A stretch of DNA of 7,840 nucleotides from JBLNBU01 sp050260215. GTDB taxonomy: Bacteria > Pseudomonadota > Alphaproteobacteria > Rhodospirillales > Magnetospirillaceae. The stretch's first letter is position 1. Each line of letters opens with the position of its first letter. The notes under the pieces are model-generated. The model did not search any database. It saw only the letters and a program-made list of their open reading frames with translations, and had not been told where the DNA came from. Shown here in pieces: positions 1 through 6,356 of the stretch. A program made the translations under genes and the position numbers. The stretch is from positions 1 through 7,840 of the forward strand of contig JBLNBU010000038.1 of NCBI GenBank assembly GCA_050260215.1, given 5' to 3'.

Positions 1-867
1 GGCTTCCTCCAGGGTGCGCCACAGGTATTCGCCCAGGACCGACAACATCACCATCTGCAGGCCGCCAAGGACCAGGATGACGATCATCATCTCGCTCCAG
101 CCCGGGGTCGGGTGGCGGAACAGAGCGTTGGCAACGACGAAGGCCGCATAGACGAGGCCGACCAGCGAGGTCATCAGCCCGAGCGCGGCCATGAAGCGAA
201 TGGGGATGTAGCTGAACGACACCACCGTATCGATGGCAAGCTTGACCTGCTTGGCCAGTGTCCACTTGGAACGGCCTTCCATGCGCGCCTGGCGGTGGTA
301 CTCGACGCGCTCCTGGCGGAAGCCCAGCCACGACACCAGGGCGACCAGGTTCATGTTGCGCTCGCGCATCTGGCCCAGCGCGTCGATCACCTTGCGATCA
401 AGGAACAGCATGTCCACCCCGCCCTCGGGCAGGGTCAGGCCGGAAACGCGGCGCAGGACCATGTAGAACAGGTTGGCGGTGAAGCGCTTGCGGGCCGAGT
501 CGTGCTTGCGGCTGGCGCGGGCGCCGAATACCACCTGGGCGCCGGCGCGCCAGCGGGCCAGCATCTCCAGGATCACCTCCGGCGGGTCCTGGCCGTCGGC
601 CGAAATGGTCGCCGCGCAGTCGCCCCCCGCCTGGGCCAGCCCGCACATCAGCGCCGCGTGCGAGCCGCTGTTGCGCGACAGGCGCAGGCCGCGCACCCGC
701 GGATCGCGTTCGGCCAGTCGGGAAACGGTGTCGAAGGTGCCGTCGGCGGAATGGTCGTCGACGACGATCCACTCCCAGTCGAGCCCGTCCAGGGCGGCCA
801 CCAGGCGGTCGTAGAGCAACGGCAGGTTGCCGCTCTCGCAATAGGCTGGCGTGACGACCGACAACAT
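1..867 (-). CDS. GtrB/DPM1-like polyprenyl-phosphate glycosyltransferase (GT2), 3' end outside window
   Basis: Family GT2 membrane enzyme that, by homology, moves a sugar from a nucleotide donor to polyprenyl (undecaprenyl) phosphate at the cytoplasmic face of the inner membrane. The frame is open from ATG at 867 to the left edge: 289 residues are visible and the family usually has about 310-340, so roughly 20-50 are missing. Seen: N-terminal LSVVTPAYCESGN, VVDDHSADGT (35-44), SADGQDPPE (89-97), FGARASRKHDSARKRF (114-129), LDRKVID (156-162), ERNMNLVALVSWLGFRQ (169-185), the family-typical EGRSKW (197-202) and SFSYIPIRF (217-225), then two hydrophobic helices at about 222-247 and 259-281, ending in GEYLWRTLEEA. 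Odd: the usual DAD of the DxD motif reads SAD, and the usual DFRLxDR reads DMLFLDR (152-158). It is the last visible gene of the leftward operon, 32 bases after the aminotransferase. The family call is firm; donor sugar unknown. No clear Shine-Dalgarno sequence precedes the ATG. Confidence 0.9.
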   Translation of the reverse strand, partial: MLSVVTPAYCESGNLPLLYDRLVAALDGLDWEWIVVDDHSADGTFDTVSRLAERDPRVRGLRLSRNSGSHAALMCGLAQAGGDCAATISADGQDPPEVILEMLARWRAGAQVVFGARASRKHDSARKRFTANLFYMVLRRVSGLTLPEGGVDMLFLDRKVIDALGQMRERNMNLVALVSWLGFRQERVEYHRQARMEGRSKWTLAKQVKLAIDTVVSFSYIPIRFMAALGLMTSLVGLVYAAFVVANALFRHPTPGWSEMMIVILVLGGLQMVMLSVLGEYLWRTLEEA

Positions 868-899
868 GGGGGGTGGTTTACCCCGCCCCCGGTCGGGGG
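868..899 (-). promoter_or_regulatory. G/C-tract intergenic spacer with two overlapping potential hairpins before the GT2 start
   Basis: The 32-base gap between the aminotransferase stop (900-902) and the GT2 ATG (865-867) is built of G and C runs. Plus-strand bases 886-899 form a perfect inverted repeat (CCCCCG, 2 bases, CGGGGG) touching the stop codon. In the leftward transcript the GGGG at 884-881 could instead pair with the C run at 873-868 next to the ATG, through a loop near TAAACC. The two foldings share G-rich bases, so they cannot form fully together. No T tract follows, so it is not a standard terminator. A regulatory role is inference only. Confidence 0.35.
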
Positions 900-2150
900 T
901 CAACCCCGCAGAGCCCGGCCCAGGGCTTCGCCGACGCGGGCGACGTCGGCCTCGTCCATGTCGGGATTGAGCGGCAGGATCAACCCCTCGGCGGTGGCCC
1001 TCTCGCTGGCCGTGAAGGCGCCGGCCGGCCACAGGTCGCGGTAGGGCGGCTCCATGTGGCAGCACCGCACGTTGACGCGGGTGTGGATGTCCTGGGCCAG
1101 CAGCGCCAGCATCACCGCCTCGCGCCGCTCGGGCTCGGCCAGGCGCACCACGTAGCTCTGGTGGTTGGTGCGCGCCCAGGCCGGTTCCGCCGGGGCGGCG
1201 ACGCCGTCGATGGCGGCCAGGGCATCGGCGTAGGCGGCGCCCAGGCGGCGGCGATGGGCGACGATGGCGTCCAGCCGCGACAACTGCACCACGCCGACCG
1301 CCGCCTGCAGGTCGGTCATGCGGTAGTTGAAGGCGGTGTCGACGTAGTCTTCCACCACCACCCGCCCGGTGGCGTGGCGGTCGGCGGTGCCCAGGGTCAT
1401 GCCGTGCTCGCGCCGCGGCCGCACATAGGCGTCCAGCGCCGGGTCGTGCCCGGTGATCATGCCGCCGTCGCCGGTGGTGATGATCTTGCGCGGATGGAAG
1501 CTGAAGCAGGCCAGGCGGCCGCGCGGCCGGCCCACCGGCTCGAAGCTGGCGCCGCCGTCCAGCGACACCAGGCTGCCGGCGGCGCAGGCGGCGTCCTCGA
1601 TCACCGGAATGCCGTGGCGGTCGGCCAGCGGCAGGATGCCGGCAAGGTCCGACGGGGTGCCGACCTGGTGCACCACCAGGATGGCGGCCAGCCTGCCGCG
1701 CCGTCCGGCCGTGGCCGCCAGCGGGCTGGCCCCGTGGGCCAGGCGGTCGGCATGGCGATAGACCAGCCGCCCGTCGGCGTCGGCGGCGAAATCCTCGGCC
1801 AGCAGGCGGGCCAGTTGCTCAGGCCCCACATTGGGTGAGCCGGGGGCAAGGTCGGCGAACACCGGCTCGGCGCCGCACATGCGCACGGCGTTGGCGGTGG
1901 CGATGAAGGTGTGGGTGGGGGCGACGACCACGTCGCCGGGGCGCACGCCGACGGCCAGCAGCGACAGGTGCAGGGCCGAGGTGCAGTTGGAGGTGGCGCA
2001 GGCAAAGCCGGCACCGACCCGGTCGCGGAAGGCGGCCTCGAACGCCTGGGTCCGCGGGCCTTGCATCAGCCAGCCCGAGCGCAGCACCGCGGCGGCGGCC
2101 TCGACCTCCTCCTCGCCGATCTCGGGTCGGGCGACCGCCAGTGCCTTCAT
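900..2150 (-). CDS. DegT/DnrJ/EryC1/StrS-family PLP sugar aminotransferase (with insertion)
   Basis: Cytosolic PLP-dependent enzyme of the family that transfers an amino group, usually from glutamate, to a keto-sugar nucleotide. It has 416 residues; the family is usually about 370-400. Seen: SNCTSALHLSLLAVG (54-68, PLP-phosphate region), VAPTHTFIATANAV (76-89), VVHQVGTPSDL (159-169), IEDAACAAGS with Asp186 expected to bind the PLP pyridine nitrogen, SFHPRKIITTGDGGMI with Lys222 as the expected Schiff-base lysine, NYRMTDLQAAVGVVQLSRLD (275-294), and the C-terminal half with RVNVRCCHMEPPYRDL. An extra segment of about 33 residues (about 119-152) sits before the VVHQVG strand. The ATG at 2150-2148 overlaps the epimerase stop by one base (TGATG), with AAGGGG 8 bases upstream; a longer in-frame reading runs antisense-free but over the epimerase gene in another frame and is rejected. 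Substrate unknown; amino-sugar synthesis with the adjacent epimerase is inferred. Confidence 0.92.
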   Translation of the reverse strand: MKALAVARPEIGEEEVEAAAAVLRSGWLMQGPRTQAFEAAFRDRVGAGFACATSNCTSALHLSLLAVGVRPGDVVVAPTHTFIATANAVRMCGAEPVFADLAPGSPNVGPEQLARLLAEDFAADADGRLVYRHADRLAHGASPLAATAGRRGRLAAILVVHQVGTPSDLAGILPLADRHGIPVIEDAACAAGSLVSLDGGASFEPVGRPRGRLACFSFHPRKIITTGDGGMITGHDPALDAYVRPRREHGMTLGTADRHATGRVVVEDYVDTAFNYRMTDLQAAVGVVQLSRLDAIVAHRRRLGAAYADALAAIDGVAAPAEPAWARTNHQSYVVRLAEPERREAVMLALLAQDIHTRVNVRCCHMEPPYRDLWPAGAFTASERATAEGLILPLNPDMDEADVARVGEALGRALRG

Positions 2151-3121
2151 CAGCCCAGCCCCTTCTTCCCCTTCCACCACGCCACCAGGTCGGCCAGGCC
2201 TTCTTCCAGGCCGATCTCGGTGCGGAAGCCGATCAGGCGGGCCGCGGTCTCGACATCGGCCAGGCGACGGCGGACGGGATTGACCTTGCGCTCGTCCTGG
2301 TGCTCGGGCGGGATGTCGACGCCCATGGCCTTGCACAGGGCGGCCGCCAGCTGCTTCAGGCTGGTCTCGGTGCCGCTGGCGACGTTGAGCGCCACGTCGG
2401 TGGCCGGCGACAGCGCCGCCAGCACGTTGGCGCGGGCGATGTCGCGGATGTGGACGAAGTCCATGGTCTGGCTGCCGTCGCCGAAGATCAGCGGCGCCTG
2501 GCCGTTCGCGATGCGCTCCATCCAGCGGATGAACACCTCGGTGTAGACGCCGTGGATGTCCATGCGCGGGCCATAGACGTTGAAGTAGCGCAGCGCCACG
2601 TAGTTCAGGCCGTGCATCTCGTTGAACGAGCGCAGCAGCGCCTCGTTGTAGATCTTGGCCGCGCCGTAGATGGTGCGGTTGTTGTAGGGGTGGTGGCGCT
2701 CGGTGGTGGGGAATTCCTCGGCCATGCCGTAGATCGAGGCCGACGAAGCGGCGACCAGCTTGCGCACCTTGGCCTCGGCGGCGGCCTCGATGACGTTGTA
2801 GGCGCCGTCCACCAGCACCTCGTGCGCCAGCCGCGGCTCGGCGGCGCACTGGGTGATGCGGATGGCGGCCATGTGGAAGACCAGGTCGCAGCCGGCGGTC
2901 AAGTCCCTCACCAGGGCGCGGTCGCGGATGTCGCCCTCGACCAGCTCGACCTTGCCGGTGGCCATGGCGTGGGCCAGGTTGTCGCGGGTTCCGCGGGTGA
3001 AGTCGTCGACCACCACCACCTTGTCGCAGACAGTTCCGCCGAACCCGTCGACGAGCAGGTCGGCGATGTGCGAGCCGATCAGGCCGGCACCGCCGGTTAT
3101 CAGGGCGCGAATTCCGGGCAT
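2150..3121 (-). CDS. NAD-dependent sugar-nucleotide epimerase (extended SDR, GalE-like)
   Basis: Extended short-chain dehydrogenase/reductase acting on a nucleotide sugar in the cytosol, most likely a 4-epimerase. It has 323 residues, normal for the family. Seen: N-terminal Rossmann motif TGGAGLIGSH (9-18), VVVVDDFTRG (35-44, acidic end of strand 2 suggesting NAD rather than NADP), GDIRD (63-67), FHMAA (82-86), catalytic SSASIYG (Ser127) and YGAAK (Tyr152, Lys156), RYFNVYGPRMD (178-188), FGDGSQTMDFVHIRDIA (213-229). The SSAS motif lacks the Asp-Glu pair of 4,6-dehydratases (TDE), which argues for epimerase. ATG at 3121-3119 is preceded by CGGAG at 5 bases. It follows the GT4 gene by 40 bases and is coupled by TGATG to the aminotransferase. 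It may supply the gluco/galacto-type partner of the amino sugar or of the transferred sugar; substrate is not readable from sequence. Confidence 0.92.
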   Translation of the reverse strand: MPGIRALITGGAGLIGSHIADLLVDGFGGTVCDKVVVVDDFTRGTRDNLAHAMATGKVELVEGDIRDRALVRDLTAGCDLVFHMAAIRITQCAAEPRLAHEVLVDGAYNVIEAAAEAKVRKLVAASSASIYGMAEEFPTTERHHPYNNRTIYGAAKIYNEALLRSFNEMHGLNYVALRYFNVYGPRMDIHGVYTEVFIRWMERIANGQAPLIFGDGSQTMDFVHIRDIARANVLAALSPATDVALNVASGTETSLKQLAAALCKAMGVDIPPEHQDERKVNPVRRRLADVETAARLIGFRTEIGLEEGLADLVAWWKGKKGLG

Positions 3122-3161
3122 GAAGGCTCCGTCTGCAGGTGGTGGTGTCGAGGCGGCGGGA

Positions 3162-4295
3162 TTATGTCAGCGGGTAGGGGGCGCGTCCAGCGGCAATGGC
3201 CCGCAAAATCTCGTCCATGGCGGTGGCCATGACCGCGGTGTTGAGCCGGGTGACGATCACCTCGCGGCCGGCGGCGGCCAGGCGGGCGCGGGTGTCGGCA
3301 TCCATCAGGCGCCCGGCGGCCGCAGCCAGCCCCTCGCCCGAGCCGGGGGGCACCAGCAGGCAGGTGGCGTCGTCGCGCATGGCCTCGCGGTCCCACATGC
3401 CCTCGATGTCCGAGACCACGACCGCCTTGCCGCAGGCCATGGCCTGCAGGGTGGCGCTCTGGCCGGCCGGCTGGATGGTCTGGCGCAGCGGGATCACCAC
3501 GAACAGGCTTTGGTGGAACAAGGTGCGGATGTCGGCGTCGCTCAGCAGCCGCGACCGCCAGTCGCCGCGGATGACCTCGATGTTGGCCTGGCCGGCCTTG
3601 ACCGGCAGGCTGGTGACGATCTTCAGCTTCGGCCACTCCGGCCGCCATGCGGCCACCAGGGTGGCGAAGTCGCGGTTGCGGTCGTTGCCGATGCTGAGCA
3701 CGTAGGGCTCGGCGGCGGTGCCGGCGTCCTCGGCCGCCCAGAACCCGAGATCGACGCCGAACGGCAGGTAGTGGACGGGCTGCCCGGGCAGGGCTTCGGC
3801 CAGTGCGCTCTGTTCGCTCCGCGAGATGGCGATGGGTTCGCAGTGGGACAGGCACCAGCGCAGGATCCGGCGCTGGTACGGGCGAAGGTTCAGCGGCAGC
3901 GCCCCCATGACGATGAAGCCGACCCGGCAGCGCAACACCCCCAGCCCGCGCAGCAGCCCCAGGCACATGCCGAAGGTCTGCGTGGTGGCCACCACCACGT
4001 CGGCACGGTTCAGAAGCGCGCGCACCGGCCCCAGGGCATACAGCACGGCGGTCCACAGCGGCACGGGAAAGCCGCGGAACAGGGCGGACAACACCCGCAG
4101 CACCGGCCGCAGCACGCGGACGGTGCGCGGTGCAAGGGCAAGCAGCCCGCGTTCCTCGATCCAGGTGACCGGCAGCCCGCGCGCCTTCAGCTCGACGGAG
4201 CCGAAGAAGAATTCGCTGGGAAAGGCGTTCCCGTCCAGGCGGAGGTCCCTGCCGGTCTTGTAGATGTAAAGGACGCGTGGAAAGGCTTCCGTCAT
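3162..4295 (-). CDS. GT4-like (GT-B fold) glycosyltransferase
   Basis: Probable cytosolic or membrane-associated retaining glycosyltransferase adding a sugar to a growing glycan. 377 residues, normal for family GT4/GT1-type GT-B enzymes. Seen: N-terminal VLYIYKTG (8-15), a hydrophobic stretch at about 78-96, ADVVVATTQTFG (98-109), IAISRSE (155-161), the linker HYLPFGVDLGFW (175-186), C-terminal domain start YVLSIGNDRNRDFATLVAAW (198-217), and QPAGQSATLQAMACGKAVVVSD (275-296), the donor-binding region. Odd: at the usual E-x7-E positions there are Pro276 and Gln284. The start ATG at 4295-4293 has AAGG 7 bases upstream and lies about 26 bases from a good -10 box; the frame stays open for another 1,098 codons upstream, but that part is antisense to the exporter and second aminotransferase genes and is not coding. 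First gene of the leftward operon. Substrates unknown. Confidence 0.85.
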   Translation of the reverse strand: MTEAFPRVLYIYKTGRDLRLDGNAFPSEFFFGSVELKARGLPVTWIEERGLLALAPRTVRVLRPVLRVLSALFRGFPVPLWTAVLYALGPVRALLNRADVVVATTQTFGMCLGLLRGLGVLRCRVGFIVMGALPLNLRPYQRRILRWCLSHCEPIAISRSEQSALAEALPGQPVHYLPFGVDLGFWAAEDAGTAAEPYVLSIGNDRNRDFATLVAAWRPEWPKLKIVTSLPVKAGQANIEVIRGDWRSRLLSDADIRTLFHQSLFVVIPLRQTIQPAGQSATLQAMACGKAVVVSDIEGMWDREAMRDDATCLLVPPGSGEGLAAAAGRLMDADTRARLAAAGREVIVTRLNTAVMATAMDEILRAIAAGRAPYPLT

Positions 4296-4321
4296 GATCC
4301 CGCCTTGGTCGAAGGGGGCGG

Positions 4322-4350
4322 ATGATACCGACCGCGACGGTACGGGGCAA
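4322..4350 (-). promoter_or_regulatory. Sigma70-type promoter of the leftward operon
   Basis: Read on the minus strand: -35 box TTGCCC (4350-4345, 4 of 6 matches to TTGACA), a spacer of exactly 17 bases, and -10 box TATCAT (4327-4322, 5 of 6 matches to TATAAT). Transcription would start near 4315, giving a leader of about 20 bases that contains the AAGG ribosome-binding site of the GT4 gene. Position, spacing and orientation all fit. Seen in sequence; activity is inferred. Confidence 0.65.
4328..4345. repeat. Imperfect inverted repeat within the leftward promoter spacer (possible operator)
   Basis: CCGACCG, CGA, CGGTACGG: the inner arms ACCG/CGGT are perfect around a 3-base centre and the outer CCG/CGG arms match with one extra base. 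It fills the spacer between the -35 and -10 boxes, where a bound repressor or activator could act. In GC-rich DNA short inverted repeats are common by chance, and no regulator gene is in the window. Confidence 0.3.
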
Positions 4351-4370
4351 CCGGCCACCGCCGATAGGTC

Positions 4371-4400
4371 TTGATTCGATACTTGCCGGCGCGCTACATC
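4371..4400 (+). promoter_or_regulatory. Weak candidate promoter for the exporter gene
   Basis: TTGATT (4371-4376, 4 of 6 to the -35 consensus), an 18-base spacer, then TACATC (4395-4400, 3 of 6 to the -10 consensus). It is placed sensibly about 57 bases before the exporter start but the -10 is poor. It is the best pair seen on this strand in the gap. Confidence 0.2.
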
Positions 4401-4457
4401 CCAGCCCAAGCGTGGGGCGGCAAGCCGCGACACGGCGGGGAGGCTTGGCAGGGGTCG

Positions 4458-6350
4458 ATGATGTTCGGGCGGCACACGTCGGTGATGTGGGTGGCGCGCC
4501 AGTATCTCCCCTATTGCTGGGGGACGATTGGGCTGGCCTTCGTCGTCTCGACGGCCATGATCGTCCTCAACGCGGTATCGCTGGGCGTGTTCGCCCTGTT
4601 CCCGCAAATCCTTCTCGGTGCCGGCCGCCTGGACGCCGACGCCATCATCCGCTCGATGACGGGCGTGTCCAACCGGTTCGCCCAAGACTATGTGGGCGGG
4701 ACGGTCCGCTGGGCGGTGGGGCAACTGGCGGCGGTGGCCCAGTCCCACGGCGTCACCACTGCGATCTTCACCCTGTCGCTGGCCTATCTGGCGCTGACCC
4801 TGGCCATCCGGCTGCTGTCGTTCTCGAACGAGCACCACGTCCTGCGCGGCCGGCTGCGCCTGGCCACGCGCCTGACCGAGGACGTCTTCAGCCATGTGAT
4901 CGGCCAGTCGGTGGACTTCTTCCACGAGCGGCGGGTCGGCGACCTCACCCAGCGCATCAGCAGCGACAGCCGGGCCTTGTCCGACCAAATGTTCGAGATC
5001 GTCGCCGCCACGGTCTCGGCCCTGCCCAGCTTTGCCTTTTTCTGGGCGGTGCTGGTCTACATCAACTGGAAGCTGACGGTGGTGGCGGTAGGCGCCTTTG
5101 CCGTCAAGACCATGGTCGCCCGCGTGGTCGGCGGCCGGCTGCGCGGCGAGGTGGTCAAGCTCGGCAACATCAACGGCCTGTACGGCGCCCATCTGGTCGA
5201 GGTGCTGACCAACGCCTTCATCGTCAAGACCATGGCCACCGAGACGCTGGAAACCCGCCGGTTCGCGGACCTGGCCGGCCGCCAGATCCGGCAGACCATC
5301 CGCCGCTTCCACATCGAGAAGATCGAGAACCTGCTGCAGTCGCTGCTGCAAAGCGTGTCGTCGGTGGCGGTGATGGCCGCCGGCGCGACCTTGATGGTCA
5401 GCGGCGAACTCAGTGCGGCGGGCCTGCTGGTCTACATCATGGCGATGATCCGCTCGCAGGAACCGGCACGGCGCATCATTGCGCTGCCCATGGTCTGGCA
5501 CCGCCTGCTGGGGACCTACACCCGGATCGGCGAGATCCTTCGCCTCGAGCCCCGGCAGGTGGACGGGACCGAGACCGCGCCGCCCGAGTTCAGGTCCCTG
5601 GTCTTCGACAAGGTGACGTTCTCCTATGGCGACGAACCGACCCTTCGCGACGTGGACCTGTCGATTGCGCAGGGCGAGGTGGTGGCGCTGGTCGGGGCCA
5701 GCGGGGCCGGCAAGTCGACCATGGTCAACATCCTGCTGCGGCTGTTCGATCCCCAGCAGGGCAGCGTGCTGCTGGACGGCACCGACATCCGGCGGTTCAC
5801 CCAGGCGTCCTACCGCCGCCTGTTCGGGGTGGTGACCCAGGAACCCATGCTGTTCAACGCCACCCTCCGCGAGAACATCTTCTACGGCAAGCCGCCCGAG
5901 CTGATGACCGAGGAGCGCCTGCTGCGCGCCGCGCACATCGCCCACTTGGACGAGTTCGTCGACCGGCTGCCGGCGGGCTACGACACCGTGGTCGGTGACC
6001 GGGGCGTCCGCCTGTCGGGCGGCCAGAAGCAGCGCCTGGCTTTGGCGCGGGCGATCATCGCCGACCCGCCGGTGCTGGTGCTGGACGAGGCCACCAGTTC
6101 GCTGGACAGCCATTCCGAGCGCCTGATCCAGGACGCCATCGACGCCTTCCTGGTCGGCCGCGCCGCCGTCATCGTCGCGCACCGGCTGTCGACCATCAGG
6201 AAGGCCGACCGCATCGTCGTGCTGGCCGGCGGCCGCATCGTCGAGTCCGGCAGCTATGAGGAGCTGCTGGCCCGCGGCGGCCATTTCGCCGCCCTGCACG
6301 AGGCCCAGTTCGGCCACACGCCCAATCCCGCGACCACGGCAGGAGACTGA
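4458..6350 (+). CDS. MsbA-like half-size ABC exporter (fused membrane and ATPase domains), probable lipid/lipid-glycan flippase
   Basis: Inner-membrane type I ABC exporter; works as a homodimer and uses ATP to move a substrate out of the cytosolic leaflet. 630 residues, normal for MsbA/PglK-type half transporters. Six hydrophobic segments at about 22-50, 100-122, 182-202, 204-222, 295-314 and 316-335, with the family motif FFHERRVGDLTQRISSD (154-170). ATPase domain complete: Walker A GASGAGKST (413-421), Q-loop Gln461 in VTQEPMLF, signature LSGGQ (519-523), Walker B VLVLDE (539-544) with D-loop SSLD, and H-loop His575 in AHRLSTI. Start chosen at the ATG pair 4458/4461 (AGGGG ends at 4454; the second ATG has the better 6-base spacing); a TTG at 4371 is less likely. 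Transcribed divergently from the glycosyltransferase operon and 3 bases before an aminotransferase. The context suggests export of a glycolipid or lipid-linked sugar, but the substrate cannot be read from sequence. Confidence 0.93.
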   Translation: MMFGRHTSVMWVARQYLPYCWGTIGLAFVVSTAMIVLNAVSLGVFALFPQILLGAGRLDADAIIRSMTGVSNRFAQDYVGGTVRWAVGQLAAVAQSHGVTTAIFTLSLAYLALTLAIRLLSFSNEHHVLRGRLRLATRLTEDVFSHVIGQSVDFFHERRVGDLTQRISSDSRALSDQMFEIVAATVSALPSFAFFWAVLVYINWKLTVVAVGAFAVKTMVARVVGGRLRGEVVKLGNINGLYGAHLVEVLTNAFIVKTMATETLETRRFADLAGRQIRQTIRRFHIEKIENLLQSLLQSVSSVAVMAAGATLMVSGELSAAGLLVYIMAMIRSQEPARRIIALPMVWHRLLGTYTRIGEILRLEPRQVDGTETAPPEFRSLVFDKVTFSYGDEPTLRDVDLSIAQGEVVALVGASGAGKSTMVNILLRLFDPQQGSVLLDGTDIRRFTQASYRRLFGVVTQEPMLFNATLRENIFYGKPPELMTEERLLRAAHIAHLDEFVDRLPAGYDTVVGDRGVRLSGGQKQRLALARAIIADPPVLVLDEATSSLDSHSERLIQDAIDAFLVGRAAVIVAHRLSTIRKADRIVVLAGGRIVESGSYEELLARGGHFAALHEAQFGHTPNPATTAGD

Positions 6351-6356
6351 CAATTG
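6341..6356 (+). promoter_or_regulatory. Ribosome-binding site that fixes the TTG start of the second aminotransferase
   Basis: AGGAG (6341-6345) lies inside the last codons of the exporter gene, 8 bases before TTG at 6354-6356. There is no ATG or GTG close by in frame, and the protein from this TTG begins LALDGGTPAV, the usual N-terminus of this aminotransferase subgroup. The site supports the rare start codon and suggests translational coupling to the exporter. Confidence 0.75.

Larger units (their letters stand above)
4296..4457. other. Divergent intergenic region between the two gene sets
   Basis: This 162-base region separates the starts of the leftward GT4 gene and the rightward ABC exporter and must hold control signals for both. 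It contains a good leftward promoter (4322-4350), an imperfect inverted repeat inside that promoter (4328-4345), and only a weak rightward promoter candidate (4371-4400). It is somewhat less GC-rich than the flanking genes around 4366-4385. A TTG at 4371 would extend the exporter frame by 29 residues into this region, but the extension is hydrophilic, rich in Arg, Gly and Pro, and unlike a family N-terminus. Confidence 0.7.

Noticed and set aside
2151..2849. In-frame upstream extension of the leftward aminotransferase (open frame 900-2849).
   Set aside because: It overlaps the epimerase gene in another frame and is Arg/Gly-rich. The family N-terminus begins at the ATG at 2150, next to a ribosome-binding site.
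112..4325. Several long plus-strand open frames (for example 112-1044, 873-1838, 2141-3232, 2853-4325).
   Set aside because: All lie antisense to clear minus-strand genes, have His/Gln/Gly/Arg-heavy products, lack family motifs, and mirror the codon bias of the real genes.
4371..4457. TTG start adding 29 residues to the exporter.
   Set aside because: Weak ribosome-binding site, unusual hydrophilic extension, and the ATG pair at 4458/4461 has AGGGG just upstream and gives a normal family N-terminus.
4322..5998. Plus-strand frame of 558 codons overlapping the exporter gene.
   Set aside because: It is a +1 shadow of the exporter: Arg/Pro/Gly-rich, no motif, whereas the exporter frame has every ABC motif.
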